Source: Symbiodinium natans (taxonomy: Eukaryota > Sar > Dinophyceae > Suessiales > Symbiodiniaceae). Taken from it: a DNA stretch of 64,000 nt. A model generated the notes under the pieces. It saw only the letters and a program-made list of their open reading frames with translations, was not told the origin of the DNA and searched no databases. How positions within the stretch are numbered: the first letter of the stretch is position 1; the number at the start of each line of letters is the position of its first letter. This document shows, piece by piece, positions 47,541-58,117 of the stretch. Both the position numbers and the translations under genes were made by a program. The DNA lies in the NCBI GenBank assembly GCA_905221605.1, contig CAJNDS010002302.1, positions 703,022 through 767,021 of the forward strand. Reading direction: 5' to 3'.

Positions 47541-48418
47541 GTTAAGGGGTAAGGATTTAGGGTTTAGGGTTTAGGGTTTAGGGTTTAGGGTTTAGGGCTT
47601 AGGGTTTAGGGTTTAGGGTTTAGGGTTTAGGGTTTAGGGTTTGGGGTTTAGGGTTTAGGGTTTAGGTCCTTGCGATTCAGGACCCTTAAAGCCCTCAGCC
47701 CTAAATGGGGGGTTTCGGCTTTAGGGTTTAGGGGTTTAGGGCTTAGGGTTTAGGGTTTAGGGTTTAGGGGATACTCAGTTGTGGAGTCGGGTCCCCTAAG
47801 CTCGAAACCGCAAACCATGAAAGAATGGAATCCCCTCAAGCCCCCAAAGCCCGAAAGCTCTAAGCCTTTGAAGCCCTAAGCTCCTCCTCCACTCATTGTT
47901 AATTGCGTTAGAGCCTCCAACCCTGAACTCTTACACCCCAAACAATAAGCCCTCACCCCTGATTAAGGAAAGCCTCATAAGGTTTGGGGTTATATAGCTA
48001 AGGGTTTTGGGGCGCTTGAAGGGTTGAAGGAATTAGAAGCCCCAGCACACGCCGAAACCCTGAAGCTCCTGAACCCTGAAATCCCAGGTATCTCTTCCTT
48101 CCCAGCGAGGCGTGGGAGGATTTGGGGGGGCTGTTCAGGGGCTTCAAGAAGTTGAGGTCTTTTTGGGTTTAGGGTTTGGGGTTTAGGGTTTAGGGTTTAG
48201 GGTTGAGGTTTGTAGGGATCTTTAGGAGGTTTGGGGGGCTTACAGGGTGAGGCAGGGCTTAGAGCTGGGAGAAATTCCTCTGCCCAGAGCCCTGTACCCT
48301 GTAGACCCTAAGCCCTAGAAAGCTTTCTGGTTCTTTGTAGGTACTCATCCCCTTCTCATTCCTTACCAAGGATCAGTGGGTAAACCCTAAATCCCGAAAC
48401 CCCAGCACACCTTTGCAG

Positions 48419-48887
48419 GTCGCGTTTGGCAAGCCCATGAAGCAGACCCTCAGGCCTCGGGGGGTCCGGGGCAGCTGCTTGGGAGGGGGAGGGTTTAGGG
48501 TTTAGGGTTTAGGGTTTAGGGTTTAGGGTTTAGGGTTTAGGGTTTAGGGTTTAGGGTTTAGGGTTTAGGGTTTAGGGTTTAGGGTTTATGGTTAGGGTTT
48601 AGGGTTTAGGGTTTAGGGTTTAGGGTTTAGGGTTTAGGGTTTAGGGTTTAGGGTTTAGGGTTTAGGGTTTAGGGTTTAGGGTTTAGGGTTTAGGGTTTAG
48701 GGTTTAGGGTTTAGGGTTTAGGGTCCAGAACTCAGGCTTCAGGGCGAGGGAAAAACCCAGCCCAATGCGCTCGTCGGAGGCTGCAGAGGCGCAGCATGGA
48801 CATCGACACGCAGGCCGCGGACACGTCATCCACCTTGCCTTTGCCTCACACGAATCTTCAACCCCCCTAATATTAAACCCCCCCTAA
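48419..48887 (+). CDS. Two exons across a 229-nt pure heptamer intron
   Basis: 48419-48492 follows CTTTGCAG and reads VAFGKPMKQTLRPRGVRGSC, LGGG, phase 2 at GG|GTTTAG. 48493-48721 is 32 heptamers (one 6-bp slip) ending TTTAG. 48722-48887 continues VQNSGFRAREKPSPMRSSEA, EAQHGHRHAGRGHVIHLAFA and stops at TAA 48885. Splicing is required, since read-through meets TAG. Confidence 0.6.
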
Positions 48888-48889
48888 TA

Positions 48890-49190
48890 CTACTGTTTTC
48901 TTAAGAAAACCTCCCCAAAAATGGAAAAAATGAAAAGAATGTACTTCCCTGTAAGGGTAATAAGGGGATTATTCCTCCAGCTTACTCTCCCTGGTTCGTA
49001 GTAGGGAATGAGGGAAGTAGGTCAACAATTGCCCTCTAAATGCCCTGTGGGGTAATTCCCTATTCCCGACATGACTCAACCTGATAACATCCCCCAAAAG
49101 CCCGAATCTTCAAAACACACCAAACCCCCAAGCCTTCGTAAGCCTTCACAGGCCCTCAAGCCCTAAAGCCATTAACCTTAAAGCCATTAA
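48890..49190. other. No gene seen; short repeat fragments
   Basis: Contains a D-like end (GTAGTAGGGAATGAGGG, 48998) and heptamer decay. Confidence 0.4.
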
Positions 49191-49437
49191 CCTTAAACCG
49201 TAAACCCTAAACCCTAAACCCTAAACCCTAAACCCTAAACCCTAAACCCTAAACCCTAAACCCTAAACCCTAAAGCCATAAGCCATTAACCTCAAACTTA
49301 AACATGTGAGAAGCCCAAGCCGCTCCTCGGGATTGATCAGTTTCCCCCACCCACGGGATGCCCTAAACCCTAAACCCTAAACCCCAAACCCCAAACCCCA
49401 AACCCTAAACCCTAAACCCTAAACCCTAAACCCTAAA

Positions 49438-49496
49438 AAAGAGCGTGGCGCCAAGTGGCCGCGGGTCGCCCCTGCTGCACCCGACCCGAAGGATGG
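49438..49496 (+). CDS. Internal exon-like fragment
   Basis: Reads KERGAKWPRVAPAAPDPKD and ends GG|GTTTGG directly after a CCCTAAA array. Confidence 0.45.
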
Positions 49497-49752
49497 GTTT
49501 GGGGACTTGAGGTTTGGGGTATACTACTATTTCCTTAGGAACCCCACCCTAATCTGGAAGATGTTTGATTTTTTTTGGGGGTGGTTCTTAAGCATTTGCA
49601 GTAGTAGTTTTAGGGTGGGGTTTTGGGGTTTAGTTTGTATTTTTTTTTTGGGGGGGGGTTCTCGGTGTTGGGGTTGGGGGTCTACTCTCTGCTCCCAAGA
49701 CTCACGTCCCCAACCCTAGCCCCCGAAATCCTAAACTCTAAGCCCTGAACCC

Positions 49753-50139
49753 TCAACCCTCCACAAATCCATTACACCCTCGAACCACAATCCAAAATCC
49801 TTCATCAACCACTACTCCCACCAGCCCCACCCAAGCTCCAGGATCAAGGATTTGTTGATACGTGCTACCTACTTGCTGGTTCACTCCCACCCCCCCCCCC
49901 CACCCCCGCTTCCGCCGCCAACACAGTCGATGTATAATTATTGGGCACACTTCTTGTTTTGGAAGAAGATCTCCAACGAGTTGATCTGATCTACACGGCT
50001 TCCCGCCAATACATATCCCACGATGGCTGGAGTTACCCTGCTCCCAACCCCCAATCATTGGACTCCGCAAATTGTCCCCCAAGCTCGCAACCCTGAGCCC
50101 TAAGCCTAAGCCTGAAAGCCCTGCAGCGTCTAGATACAA
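49753..50139 (-). CDS. Possible minus-strand frame, weak
   Basis: 128 codons; the middle (SHRGICIGGKPCRSDQLVGD, LLPKQEVCPIIIHRLCWRRK) looks protein-like, while both ends are low-complexity or heptamer-derived. No splice sites judged. Confidence 0.25.
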   Translation of the reverse strand: MYLDAAGLSGLGLGLRVASLGDNLRSPMIGGWEQGNSSHRGICIGGKPCRSDQLVGDLLPKQEVCPIIIHRLCWRRKRGWGGGVGVNQQVGSTYQQILDPGAWVGLVGVVVDEGFWIVVRGCNGFVEG

Positions 50140-50156
50140 ACCAACCCACCCTGAAG

Positions 50157-50228
50157 GTCACCGTCAGGTACACGCTCTTGACGCTGGAGGATGCCAAGGC
50201 GTTGCGAGAGTGTTATCGGGGTTTCTGA
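50157..50228 (+). CDS. Terminal exon, unknown
   Basis: After CACCCTGAAG the frame reads VTVRYTLLTLEDAKALRECY then RGF and TGA 50226. The beta-strand-then-helix pattern is convincing. The longer frame 50072-50485 is another frame over the same place and less likely. Confidence 0.6.
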   Translation, partial: VTVRYTLLTLEDAKALRECYRGF

Positions 50229-50434
50229 CATTAGTGTTTGGGGAATATCAGAGGGTAGCCCCCACTTCGAAACCTCCTATATCTGTTTTTTCCATCTTGT
50301 TCTTCGGGGAGGAGGGGTGGAATCTGTCAGCTACCCTTCTACCTCACAAGCAGTGTGCTCACGTGAGCAAGTGTTCTTTCTCTGTGCCAGAGAAGAACTA
50401 CGTTTACGCGCAAATCCGCCGGCAAAAGCTATTG

Positions 50435-50760
50435 CGAGTTAATATATATATATATATGTTCGAAATTCAGAATAATGTATATTAGCATTACAGAATAGTA
50501 AGGAACAAAATATGCACAGTAGATGCGAATATATATATATATGTATATATATATGTATGTAGGTATGTATTTTACACATATATATATACAAATAAATAAA
50601 TATGAACAAACAGATAAATATACATAAGTTCATAAATAAATACATGAATATGTATATATTTATATATATATATACTTATTTGTTTATATAAATGAATATG
50701 TATATATATATACATACTTATTTGTTTATTATGTATTTGTTCGTTTATTTTTGTTTGTGT
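50435..50760. repeat. TA-rich simple sequence
   Basis: ATATAT and TATGTATA runs mixed with AAATAAATA; the frames in it are artefacts. Confidence 0.9.
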
Positions 50761-50797
50761 AAGATATTTCCATCTGGAATCTCGCATGCCGGCTCAG

Positions 50798-50892
50798 GCC
50801 ACGCTGGCCTCGAGCACTCGCTACTCTCTCCTGCAGAATGCTCGTGCGTTGGCGCAGCTGCTGCAGGACCGGCTCAGGGTTTCCGAAGTAGG
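50798..50892 (+). CDS. Internal exon, helical
   Basis: After GCCGGCTCAG the frame reads ATLASSTRYSLLQNARALAQ then LLQDRLRVSEV, phase 2 at GG|GTTTAG. A second acceptor CTCCTGCAG lies in the same frame. The array ends TTTAG at 50946 and the sequence after it stays open in phase. Confidence 0.6.
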
Positions 50893-51238
50893 GTTTAGGG
50901 TTTAGGGTTTAGGGTTTAGGGTTTGGGGTTTAGGGTTTAGGGTTTAGGGTCAGGGTACCTTATTGGGCTCCCTGTGTGCTATTACAAGGGAATCCTACTA
51001 TTTGGGGGTGTATATTTTTTGTGGTCCCTCGTTTTCGTAAACTCCCGGCTCGTCTGCGTGCTTGCTTTGGGTTCAGGGTTGAGTTATCTCTTGAGTTGCG
51101 CTTGTAGCCAACTGGAACAAGCCTTTTCCGTTCTTTAGTTTTTTGGCTTGCGTTTAAAGCCTGAGCCCTGGACCCTATGCCTTAGACCCTCGACCCTAAA
51201 CCCGAAGCCCGAAATTCCCTCCTAAAATCGGTCCTTAG

Positions 51239-51358
51239 TTTGTGATGCTGGGCTTCCGAGTCTACCAACCTGGTGGCCCTACAGGCTTCGAAGCCATTCG
51301 CCCGACCTCCAGCGATGTATTCCTACTTGATTCCCCTTGCGACCACCCTAAACTCTGA
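51239..51358 (+). CDS. Terminal exon, unknown
   Basis: Acceptor TCCTTAG, FVMLGFRVYQPGGPTGFEAI then RPTSSDVFLLDSPCDHPKL, TGA 51356. Very coding-like. Confidence 0.65.
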   Translation, partial: FVMLGFRVYQPGGPTGFEAIRPTSSDVFLLDSPCDHPKL

Positions 51359-51703
51359 ACCCCGAACCCCAAACCCTAAGCCCTCAGCCGTACACCGGCA
51401 GACCAATAATGCAGCGCCATTGTTGTCAAAGCCCTAAGCCCTAAACCCTAAGCCGTCAACCCTAAACCCTAAACCCTAAACCCTAAACCCTACACCCTAT
51501 AAGCCCTAAACCCTAAACCCCGCACCCCAGCCCTCCACAACCCTCTACCCGTCAACCAAAACCTTAAACCTAAACGCTAGAGTTTAGAGTTTGGGCCGTT
51601 AAGGCCGCAGCCACATCCCTCCAAACCCGAAACCCTGGGGCCTCAACCCTAAACTCGTCTGTGGTTAGGGTTTAGGGTTTAGGGTTTAGGGTTTAGGGTT
51701 TAG

Positions 51704-51842
51704 GGTGTGGAATGGGGCTTATTCTTCTGTATCCCCGAGCATTCTCGTGCGCGCGAGGTCCCCGGAGGTGTGGCGCTGCTTCTCAAAGCACGGCCTCAGG
51801 CCGTGGTTCTTCTTCTGTTCGAGCCGAAACCCTGAGCTGTAA
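51704..51842 (+). CDS. Terminal exon after an array acceptor
   Basis: TTTAG|G, then VWNGAYSSVSPSILVRARSP, EVWRCFSKHGLRPWFFFCSS, RNPEL, TAA 51840. It begins exactly at the end of a TTTAGGG array. Confidence 0.65.
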
Positions 51843-51844
51843 GC

Positions 51845-51985
51845 CCTAAACCCTAAACCCTAAACCCTAAACCCTAAACCCTAAACCCTAAACCCTAAAC
51901 CCTAAACCCTAAACCCTAAACCCTAAACCCTAAACCCTAAACCCTAAACCCTAAACCCTAAACCCTAAACCCTAAACCCTAAAAC
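51845..51985. repeat. CCCTAAA array, 20 units
   Basis: Perfect heptamers starting three bases after the stop codon of the preceding exon. Confidence 0.95.
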
Positions 51986-52023
51986 CCTCAGCCCTATAAT
52001 TAGTTTTGGATTAAGGTAAAGGG

Positions 52024-52071
52024 CTCGACACCATGCAAGAGATCCGCCGGAAAGACTTTCCCGACTCACAG
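52024..52071 (+). CDS. Short internal exon-like fragment
   Basis: Reads LDTMQEIRRKDFPDSQ, between arrays. Confidence 0.45.
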
Positions 52072-52168
52072 TCCGAACCCTAAACCCTAAACCCTAAACC
52101 CTAAACCCTAAACCCTAAACCCTAAACCCTAAACCCTAAACCCTAAACCCTAAACCCTAAGCCCTCAG

Positions 52169-52635
52169 AGGGAAGCAAGTCATTTGCTTCAATGTGCCTG
52201 CGAGGCGCACATAGTAGACGAGGGTTTAGGGTTTAGGGTTTAGGGTTTAGGGTTTAGGGTTGATTTCGGGGACCTGAACTCGCTTGCTGCTCACGCCAAG
52301 CGCAAGACAATTTTCACCACTGATTCTCGGCTCTGGAAAAGGCTGAGAAGAGAAGACATCCGGGGGCTCCACTTTGGGGAACCTGCTTCTTCTGGGTCCA
52401 TGTGAGGGCTGTTTAAGGTTTAGAGTTTAGGGTTTTGGGGGTTTAGGCTTTAGGGTTTAAGGTTGAGGGTTTAGGGTTTAGGGCTCAGGTTTTCAGATCT
52501 TGTGTCTATCAAGGAGGACACGAAGCGACTTTTTCTACACATGACAAACCTCAGCCTTCTGCTTACAGCTTAGTAGCTTATGGGCTTAGACAGGTTCCGG
52601 GGAGGGGGAGGGTTGTAAGGGCTGCTAGAGAATGA
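52169..52635 (+). CDS. Three-exon gene end with a 34-nt pure heptamer intron
   Basis: Exon 52169-52223 (after GCCCTCAG) reads GSKSFASMCLRGAHSRR, phase 2. Intron 52224-52257 is four GTTTAGG units plus GTTTAG. Exon 52258-52401 reads GVDFGDLNSLAAHAKRKTIF, TTDSRLWKRLRREDIRGLHF, GEPASSGS, then donor AT|GTGAGG. Intron 52402-52496 ends GTTTTCAG. Exon 52497-52635 reads SCVYQGGHEATFSTHDKPQP and stops at TGA 52633. Phases agree at both junctions. No family recognised; the basic helix-rich middle suggests a nucleic-acid or scaffold role only as a guess. Confidence 0.7.
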
Positions 52636-52747
52636 GCTCGCAACCTTCTCTTTGGCCTTTAGGGTTTAGGGTTTAGGGTTCAGGGTTTAGGGTTTAGGGT
52701 TTACGGTTTAGGGTTGAGGGTTTATGGTTTAGGGTTTAGGGGCCCAG

Positions 52748-52853
52748 GGTGTTGCAACTTGCCAATGGCATACTGAGCACCTGCAGCTTGCTTCAGACCT
52801 ATTCAATCCAACCAGTGGAGACCCTCACCCCTAGAAACCCTAAACCCATATGA
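52748..52853 (+). CDS. Terminal exon, unknown
   Basis: After GGGCCCAG the frame reads VLQLANGILSTCSLLQTYSI then QPVETLTPRNPKPI, TGA 52851. The last residues are heptamer-derived. Confidence 0.55.
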
Positions 52854-53042
52854 TCAACCCTAAACCCTAAACCCTGAACCCCCAACCTCTATCAACCCTA
52901 AACCCTAAACCCTAAACCCTAAAGCCTAAACCCTAAACCCTAAACCCTAAACCCTCAACCCTCAACCCTCAACCCTAAACCCTAAACCCTAAACCCTCCT
53001 ACAGCCAAAAGTTGCCAGACGTTGGGGCCCCCTTGGTGTCAG

Positions 53043-53117
53043 GGCGTCAAGAACGTCACCAAGGAGGAGATCTACGTGGTGCCTTCGATGGCACTGGGCA
53101 TTTGTGCACTTTTGGGG
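53043..53117 (+). CDS. Internal exon-like fragment
   Basis: After TTGGTGTCAG the frame reads GVKNVTKEEIYVVPSMALGI then CALLG, ending GGG|GTTTCGGG. Confidence 0.5.
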
Positions 53118-53659
53118 GTTTCGGGTTTAGGGTTTAGGGTTTAGGGTGTTAGGGTTTAGGGTTTCGGGTTTAGGGTGTTAGGGTTTAGGGTGTTAGGGTG
53201 TTAGGGTTTAGGGTGTTCGGGTTTCGGGTCTAGGGTTTTGGGTGTATAAAGGGTTCAGGGTGTTAGGGTTTAGGGTTTTTGGGTTTAGGGTGTAGGGTTC
53301 CTGACTTCAGCCCGGAGAAAAACCAAGCTCCAAACCACAAATCCGAAGCCCCAGCCCTGACCCCTACATAGATCCTAAGCCTGAAGCCCAAGACCCAAGA
53401 ACCGAACCTGAAACCCTAACTACTAAACCTTAAGCCCTAACCCAAACCCCAAACCCCAAACCCCAAACCCTAAACCCTACACCCTGAACCTTAAACCGTA
53501 AACCCAAAACCCAAACCCTAAACCCCAAACCCTTATGCTTTGCCCTAAACTTCATATGCCAAAACCCCAACCGCCCAGGAGCCTAAACTACCAGCCCCAA
53601 CACCTAAACCCCAAACCCTAACCGCTAAACCCTAAACCTCTCTTTCATATATAAGTTAA

Positions 53660-53740
53660 ATGTTAATGAGTTACTGGGCAAGGTCATCTTTTTTGCTGGG
53701 CAAAGTATTTTTTTACTGGGCAAAGTCATTTTTTTACCCC
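53660..53740. repeat. Second, short copy of the TACTGGGCAAGGTC minisatellite
   Basis: Three to four diverged units (TACTGGGCAAAGT) with the same left flank as at 5748 (CTCTCTT.CATATAT, TTAAATGTT, GAGTTA). Confidence 0.8.
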
Positions 53741-53895
53741 AAGCCCCAAACTCGAAACCTTAAACCCCAAAACCGATGCTTTGCCCTAACCTTAAGAAAC
53801 CAGAACCCCAACTAGCCCTAAACCCTAAACCCTAAACCCTAAACCCTAAACCCTAAACCCTAAACCCTAAACCCTAAACCCTAAACCCTGAACCC

Positions 53896-53993
53896 TCATT
53901 CCCTACTAACCAACAGTAAGAGCCGCCCAGGAGCTTCAGCGGCTGCAGGAGAGGCTCGCCGAGCCCTGGGCAGAAAGCGAGGAGGCGCCGTTT
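53896..53993 (+). CDS. Coiled-coil-like exon whose acceptor is an element D end
   Basis: 53896-53920 is the right arm of element D and ends TAAG; the exon starts at 53921 and reads AAQELQRLQERLAEPWAESE then EAPF, ending TTT|GTTTAG in phase 0. The left half of the element is missing and replaced by a CCCTAAA array. Confidence 0.6.
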
Positions 53994-54202
53994 GTTTAGG
54001 GTTTAGGGTTTAGGGTTTAGGGTTTAGGGTTTAGGGTTTAGGGTTTAGGGTTTAGGGTTTAGGGTTTAGGGTTTAGGGTTTAGGGTTTAGGGTTTAGGGT
54101 TTATGGTTAGGGTTTAGGGTTTAGGGTTTAGGGTTTAGGGTTTAGGGTTTAGGGTTTAGGGTTTAGGGTTTAGGGTTTAGGGTTTAGGGTTTAGGGTTTA
54201 GG
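53994..54202. repeat. TTTAGGG array, 29-30 units
   Basis: Starts at the exon donor; near-perfect, one slip (TTTATGG TTAGGG), the same slip motif as in the 48493-48721 array. Confidence 0.95.
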
Positions 54203-54577
54203 GTTCATGTATGCTGCTAAACCCTCAACTCTGAAATCTGGCACCCCTCTGCCCGAAAAGCCCTCAAGCCCCCAAAGCCTCACACCATAACCCTCAGACC
54301 CCAACCCACACCCCTGCAACCCTACAGCCCAGAACCCTTTCCGAAACCTCAAGCCCATAAACCCTACAGCCCTAAACCGAAAGCCTTAAACCCTACAGCC
54401 CTAAACCCTTAAACCCCGTTTGGGGAGCGTGTTCAGGGTTTAGGGTTTAGGGTTTAGGGTTTAGTCTAAAGTCGGAACCATGGGCCTCAGTATGGTCCCT
54501 TGCCCTTGTTTATAGGGATCCGAAGTATGGGCCCTCATGATGTACAGTGTATACAGGGGTTCTATAACACGGGACCC

Positions 54578-54872
54578 CTAAACCCTAAACCCTAAACCCT
54601 AAACCCTAAACCCTAAACCCTAAACCCTAAACCCTAAACCCTAAACCCTAAACCCTAAACCCTAAACCCTAAACCCTAAACCCTAAACCCTAAACCCTAA
54701 ACCCTAAACCCTAAACCTAACCCTAAACCCTAAACCCTAAACCCTAAACCCTAAACCCTAAACCCTAAACCCTAAACCCTAAACCCTAAACCCTAAACCC
54801 TAAACCCTAAACCCTAAACCCTAAACCCTAAACCCTAAACCCTAAACCTAAACCCTAAACCCTAAACCCCAA
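54578..54872. repeat. CCCTAAA array, about 42 units
   Basis: Near-perfect with two 6-bp slips. Confidence 0.95.
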
Positions 54873-54923
54873 TCCCTTAACCCCAAACCGTAAACCCTAA
54901 ACTTGGAACCAAGCCTAATTCAG

Positions 54924-54985
54924 AGAAGCCGAAGAAGGAGCTATGCCTCGAGAACATGCCGAGTCCCAAGCTTTCCTCCGGAGTC
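54924..54985 (+). CDS. Short internal exon
   Basis: After CTAATTCAG the frame reads KPKKELCLENMPSPKLSSGV, donor GTC|GTTTTT. Confidence 0.5.
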
Positions 54986-55204
54986 GTTTTTTTTGGGGTT
55001 CAGGGTTTATGGTTTAGGGCTTAGGGTTTGGGGTTAGGGTTTTGGGGTTTTAGGGTTTTAGGGTTTAGGGTTTAAGGCTTGGGGGCTTGGCTGCAGGGGC
55101 TTAGGGGTTTTGGGGTTTGATTTTTTTCGGTTTTCTTTCTTAGGCCTTAAGGGCTTTAGGGTTTGAAGTAGTTCGTTCCCAAAACCTAAACCCTGGACCC
55201 TAAA

Positions 55205-55416
55205 TTTAAGAGCCTCCGGCTCAAGCCGCCGACCCGGATGGAGCATAGTTGAAAGGTTTAAACGCGCTCGTCAGCTCAAAGGATGCTAAAAGTTGATTTG
55301 CTTGAGCCTCTGTGAAACGTTGGGGGGTGGGGTGGGGCTAGGGGGTAGCACCAGGACCCCAACAGGAACGAGGGCAGCCCCATCAACTCAACACGCCGCC
55401 AGGGTCGGCGGACCCT
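55205..55416. repeat. Dispersed repeat M, copy 2
   Basis: About 212 bp, same ends as copy 1 at 7594-8138 and also bordered by CCCTAAA/CCCT, but with no long G-run. Confidence 0.75.
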
Positions 55417-55643
55417 AAACGCCAAACTTCAAACCCTGAGCCCTAAACCCGAAACCCGAAGCCCTAACAGCCCGGAAGCCCAAACAAAGTTCTAAACAAC
55501 ACCCTGAACCCTGAGTCCCCAAGCCCTAAACGCGAAAACCTTAAATCCAGGCCCTAAACTAAACCGAAACGCCCGCAACCCAAAAACCCAAAACCCTAAA
55601 CCCTAAACCGTAATAAGCCTAATCCCTAAGCCCTAGAGCCAAG

Positions 55644-55716
55644 GTCGGCCATTGCTAGGCAACTTCTGGACTTTGTGGAGCTGCACGCCGAGCCACACGC
55701 GGTAGGGCTGCCCAGG
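55644..55716 (+). CDS. Internal exon
   Basis: After GAGCCAAG the frame reads SAIARQLLDFVELHAEPHAV then GLPR, ending AGG|GTTTAG in phase 0. Confidence 0.6.
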
Positions 55717-56170
55717 GTTTAGGGTTTAGGGTTTAGGGTTTAGGGTTTAGGGTTTAGGGTTTAGGGTTTAGGGTTTGGGGTTTAGGGCAAGTTTGAGGCT
55801 CAGGGTTTTGGGGTTGGGGGGTTTAGGGGGCTAGGGTTTTAGGGTTCAAGCTTTGGGCTTTCGGGTTTAGGGTTTAAGGCAATGGTTGGGGTACAAGGTT
55901 TTGGGGTTCAGGGGTTTAGGGTTTAGGGTTTCATTTTTTACCTAGGGTTGAAAGGCTTAGGGTTCAAGGTTTAGAGTGAAAGGGTACTTTCGGGGTTTAG
56001 GGTTTAGGGTTTAGGGTTTTCAAGTTTCAGGGTTTGGGCTCAGGGATGTATGTTTTTTCTTGTTCGGGCTCTAGGGGTTTGCGGCTTGAGGAGTTAGGGT
56101 TTAGGGTTTAGGGTTGCTAAGGGCTTCAAGTTGTGCATATTATGTGTACCTGATGATCAAGCACTTTTTT

Positions 56171-56226
56171 GGAGAATATCATCCCCTTCCGAACTGAAAG
56201 TAGTTTACGAACTCAGCAACTAAGGT
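56171..56226. mobile_element. Partial family A element
   Basis: Right half only: ATCCCCTTCC, GAACTGAAAGTA, ACTCAGCAACTAAG, as in A2. Confidence 0.6.
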
Positions 56227-56482
56227 GTCGTCTCAGGTTTGTTAAAAACATCTTGCATGAGTACATGTTGCTTCGTACTTAAACTGAAGGCCTTAACTCC
56301 ATGAGAGTTGGAAGGGGGCGGTCTTGGGGCGGGTAGGTCTGCCGACTAAGGCCCGCTCGCAAAGTGCGCCTCCGTTTGGCACGCCCTAAACCCTAAGCCC
56401 TAAGCCCTAAGCCCTAAGCCCTAAGCCCTAAGCCCTAAACCCTAAGCCCTAAACCCTAAACCCTAAACCCTAAACTCTAAAC

Positions 56483-56584
56483 ATGCCAAACCCCTACGAG
56501 CCCAGGGTTAACCCTGCTGAGGACATCCCAAAGCTGATCGTGGACTGGATGCTCCATCTCAGCGCACAGGCTCTTCAAAGTTGA
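56483..56584 (+). CDS. Small complete frame or first exon
   Basis: ATG to TGA, 33 residues: MPNPYEPRVNPAEDIPKLIV then DWMLHLSAQALQS. A donor A|GTTGAGG occurs just before the stop, so it could be a first exon. Confidence 0.5.
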   Translation: MPNPYEPRVNPAEDIPKLIVDWMLHLSAQALQS

Positions 56585-56768
56585 GGTTTAGGTTTCAGGT
56601 TTAGGGTTTAGGGTTTAGGGTTTAGGGTTTAGGGTTTAGGGTTTAGGGTTTAGGGTTTAGGGTTTAGGGTTTAGGGTTTCTGGTTTTGAGTTTTATGGCT
56701 CATGATAGGGTTTATAGGTGTTGGGATATGTGGGTTTAGGGTTCGGGGTCAGGGTTTTTGTGGTGCAG

Positions 56769-56804
56769 AACCTTGATCTGTGGGTGCATGAACCCTACTG
56801 GGAG
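56769..56804 (+). CDS. Micro-exon
   Basis: Acceptor GTGGTGCAG, NLDLWVHEPYWE, donor GAG|GTTCCT. 12 codons. Confidence 0.4.
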
Positions 56805-56890
56805 GTTCCTAAACCCTAAACCCTAAACCCGAAACCCTAAACCCCAAGCTGATCGCTTCTTGACTGGGGTTCTTAAGAGCCCTACTTAAG

Positions 56891-56940
56891 CCTGTCCATG
56901 CACCTTGGAAGCCCCCGTTCCCAAACGGCTTCGTGCTCAG
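56891..56940 (+). CDS. Short internal exon
   Basis: After CTACTTAAG, PVHAPWKPPFPNGFVL, ending CTCAG|GTTTAG. Confidence 0.45.
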
Positions 56941-57154
56941 GTTTAGGGTTTAGGGTTTAGGGTTTAGAGTTTAGGGTTTCGGGTTTAGGGTTTAGGGTTT
57001 AGGGTTTAGGGCTTGGGGCTCAGGGCTTTCGGCTGCTGACGCTTAGGGTTTAGGGTACGTTTGCCGATACACCCTAAACACTACACCCTGAAACCCCACA
57101 TAAAGCCCAAACCCGAAAATCCTTACAAAAGCCGTGCCTAAATCCCAAAGCCCT

Positions 57155-57250
57155 AAACCCCCAAACCCCTAACCCCTAACCCCTAACCCCTAACCCCTAA
57201 CCCCTAACCCCTAAACCCTAAACCCTAAACCCTAAACCCTAAACCCTAAA
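57155..57250. repeat. CCCCTAA block then CCCTAAA
   Basis: Seven CCCCTAA units in a row. Confidence 0.9.
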
Positions 57251-57313
57251 CCTCAAGCCCTAAACCCTAAACCCCGTTCAGCAGAAAAGCTCTGAGCAAG
57301 TCGGGGTTAGCAG

Positions 57314-57367
57314 GTGCCGATCCGGGGTTCTGTACGGGGCACCTCCACCCGCGAGGCCGCAGGGGGG
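57314..57367 (+). CDS. Short internal exon
   Basis: Acceptor GGGTTAGCAG, VPIRGSVRGTSTREAAGG, then GTTTAG. Confidence 0.45.
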
Positions 57368-57598
57368 GTTTAGGGTTTAGGGCTTAGGGCTTAGGGTTTA
57401 GGGTTTAGGGTTTGGTGTTTGGGGTTTGGGGTTTTAGGGCTTTTATGGCTGTTATGACTTTTGCTTTTAGATTGTAGGGCTTCGTTTTTTGGAAAATCGT
57501 GCTTTTCCATTGTGGGATTTTGGACGCCATCTTCCATCTCAGGCGGCAAACCTTTCAGGCAGGTTAGTTTAGGCCGGCCTGAATTCAATTGTTTGCAG

Positions 57599-57651
57599 AG
57601 CTTCTCCTGACCTCAAGAGTCGAAGAAAGAAGATTAAGATTCGCAGCAAAG
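57599..57651 (+). CDS. Short internal exon
   Basis: Acceptor TTGTTTGCAG, LLLTSRVEERRLRFAAK, donor AAG|GTCCGC. Confidence 0.45.
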
Positions 57652-58117
57652 GTCCGCGGCATCGGGTTTATGGTGGGTCGGCTCGGGCCATGCAGGTCCA
57701 GGTTGAGGGGCTTAAGTGCCGCCCCCTCATTGTAGGGGGCATCCTAAGCCTGGAATTTAGGTTTCAGACTGAGGGTTTCAGGGTTTAGGGTTTAGGGTTT
57801 AGGGTTTAGGGTTTAGGGTTTAGGGTTTAGGGTTAAGCGCCCCAGAAAAATCGCAGACCTGAACCCCTAAAGCCCGTGAGCCCTAAGCCTGAAACTCGGA
57901 GGCCCTAAACTACACGAGCACCCTGATCCTGGGAGCCCCGCAAACACAGTTGAGGGTTTAGGGTTTGGGGTGTAGGGTTTCGGGCTCTAGGGCTCTAGGT
58001 CTGAAAGGGGTTTGAAATGTTTAGGGTTGGTGGCTGAGAAGATCCCCCACCTCAAAGACTCTTGCGGCTACACCCTCAGACTGCACCCAGCATGCGTGCT
58101 AATGTCGTGCTCATGCC

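Noticed and set aside
50435-50790. Tyr/Ile-rich minus frames (67-71 codons)
   Set aside because: Products of TA-rich simple sequence.
51590-51705. Exon pair across the array before 51704
   Set aside because: The left island's only long open frame does not match the phase of the good exon at 51704, so no join is claimed.
57391-57588. Minus 65-codon frame
   Set aside because: Protein-like in part, but its end is heptamer-derived and no minus-strand splice site supports it; the + exon at 57599 is better supported.
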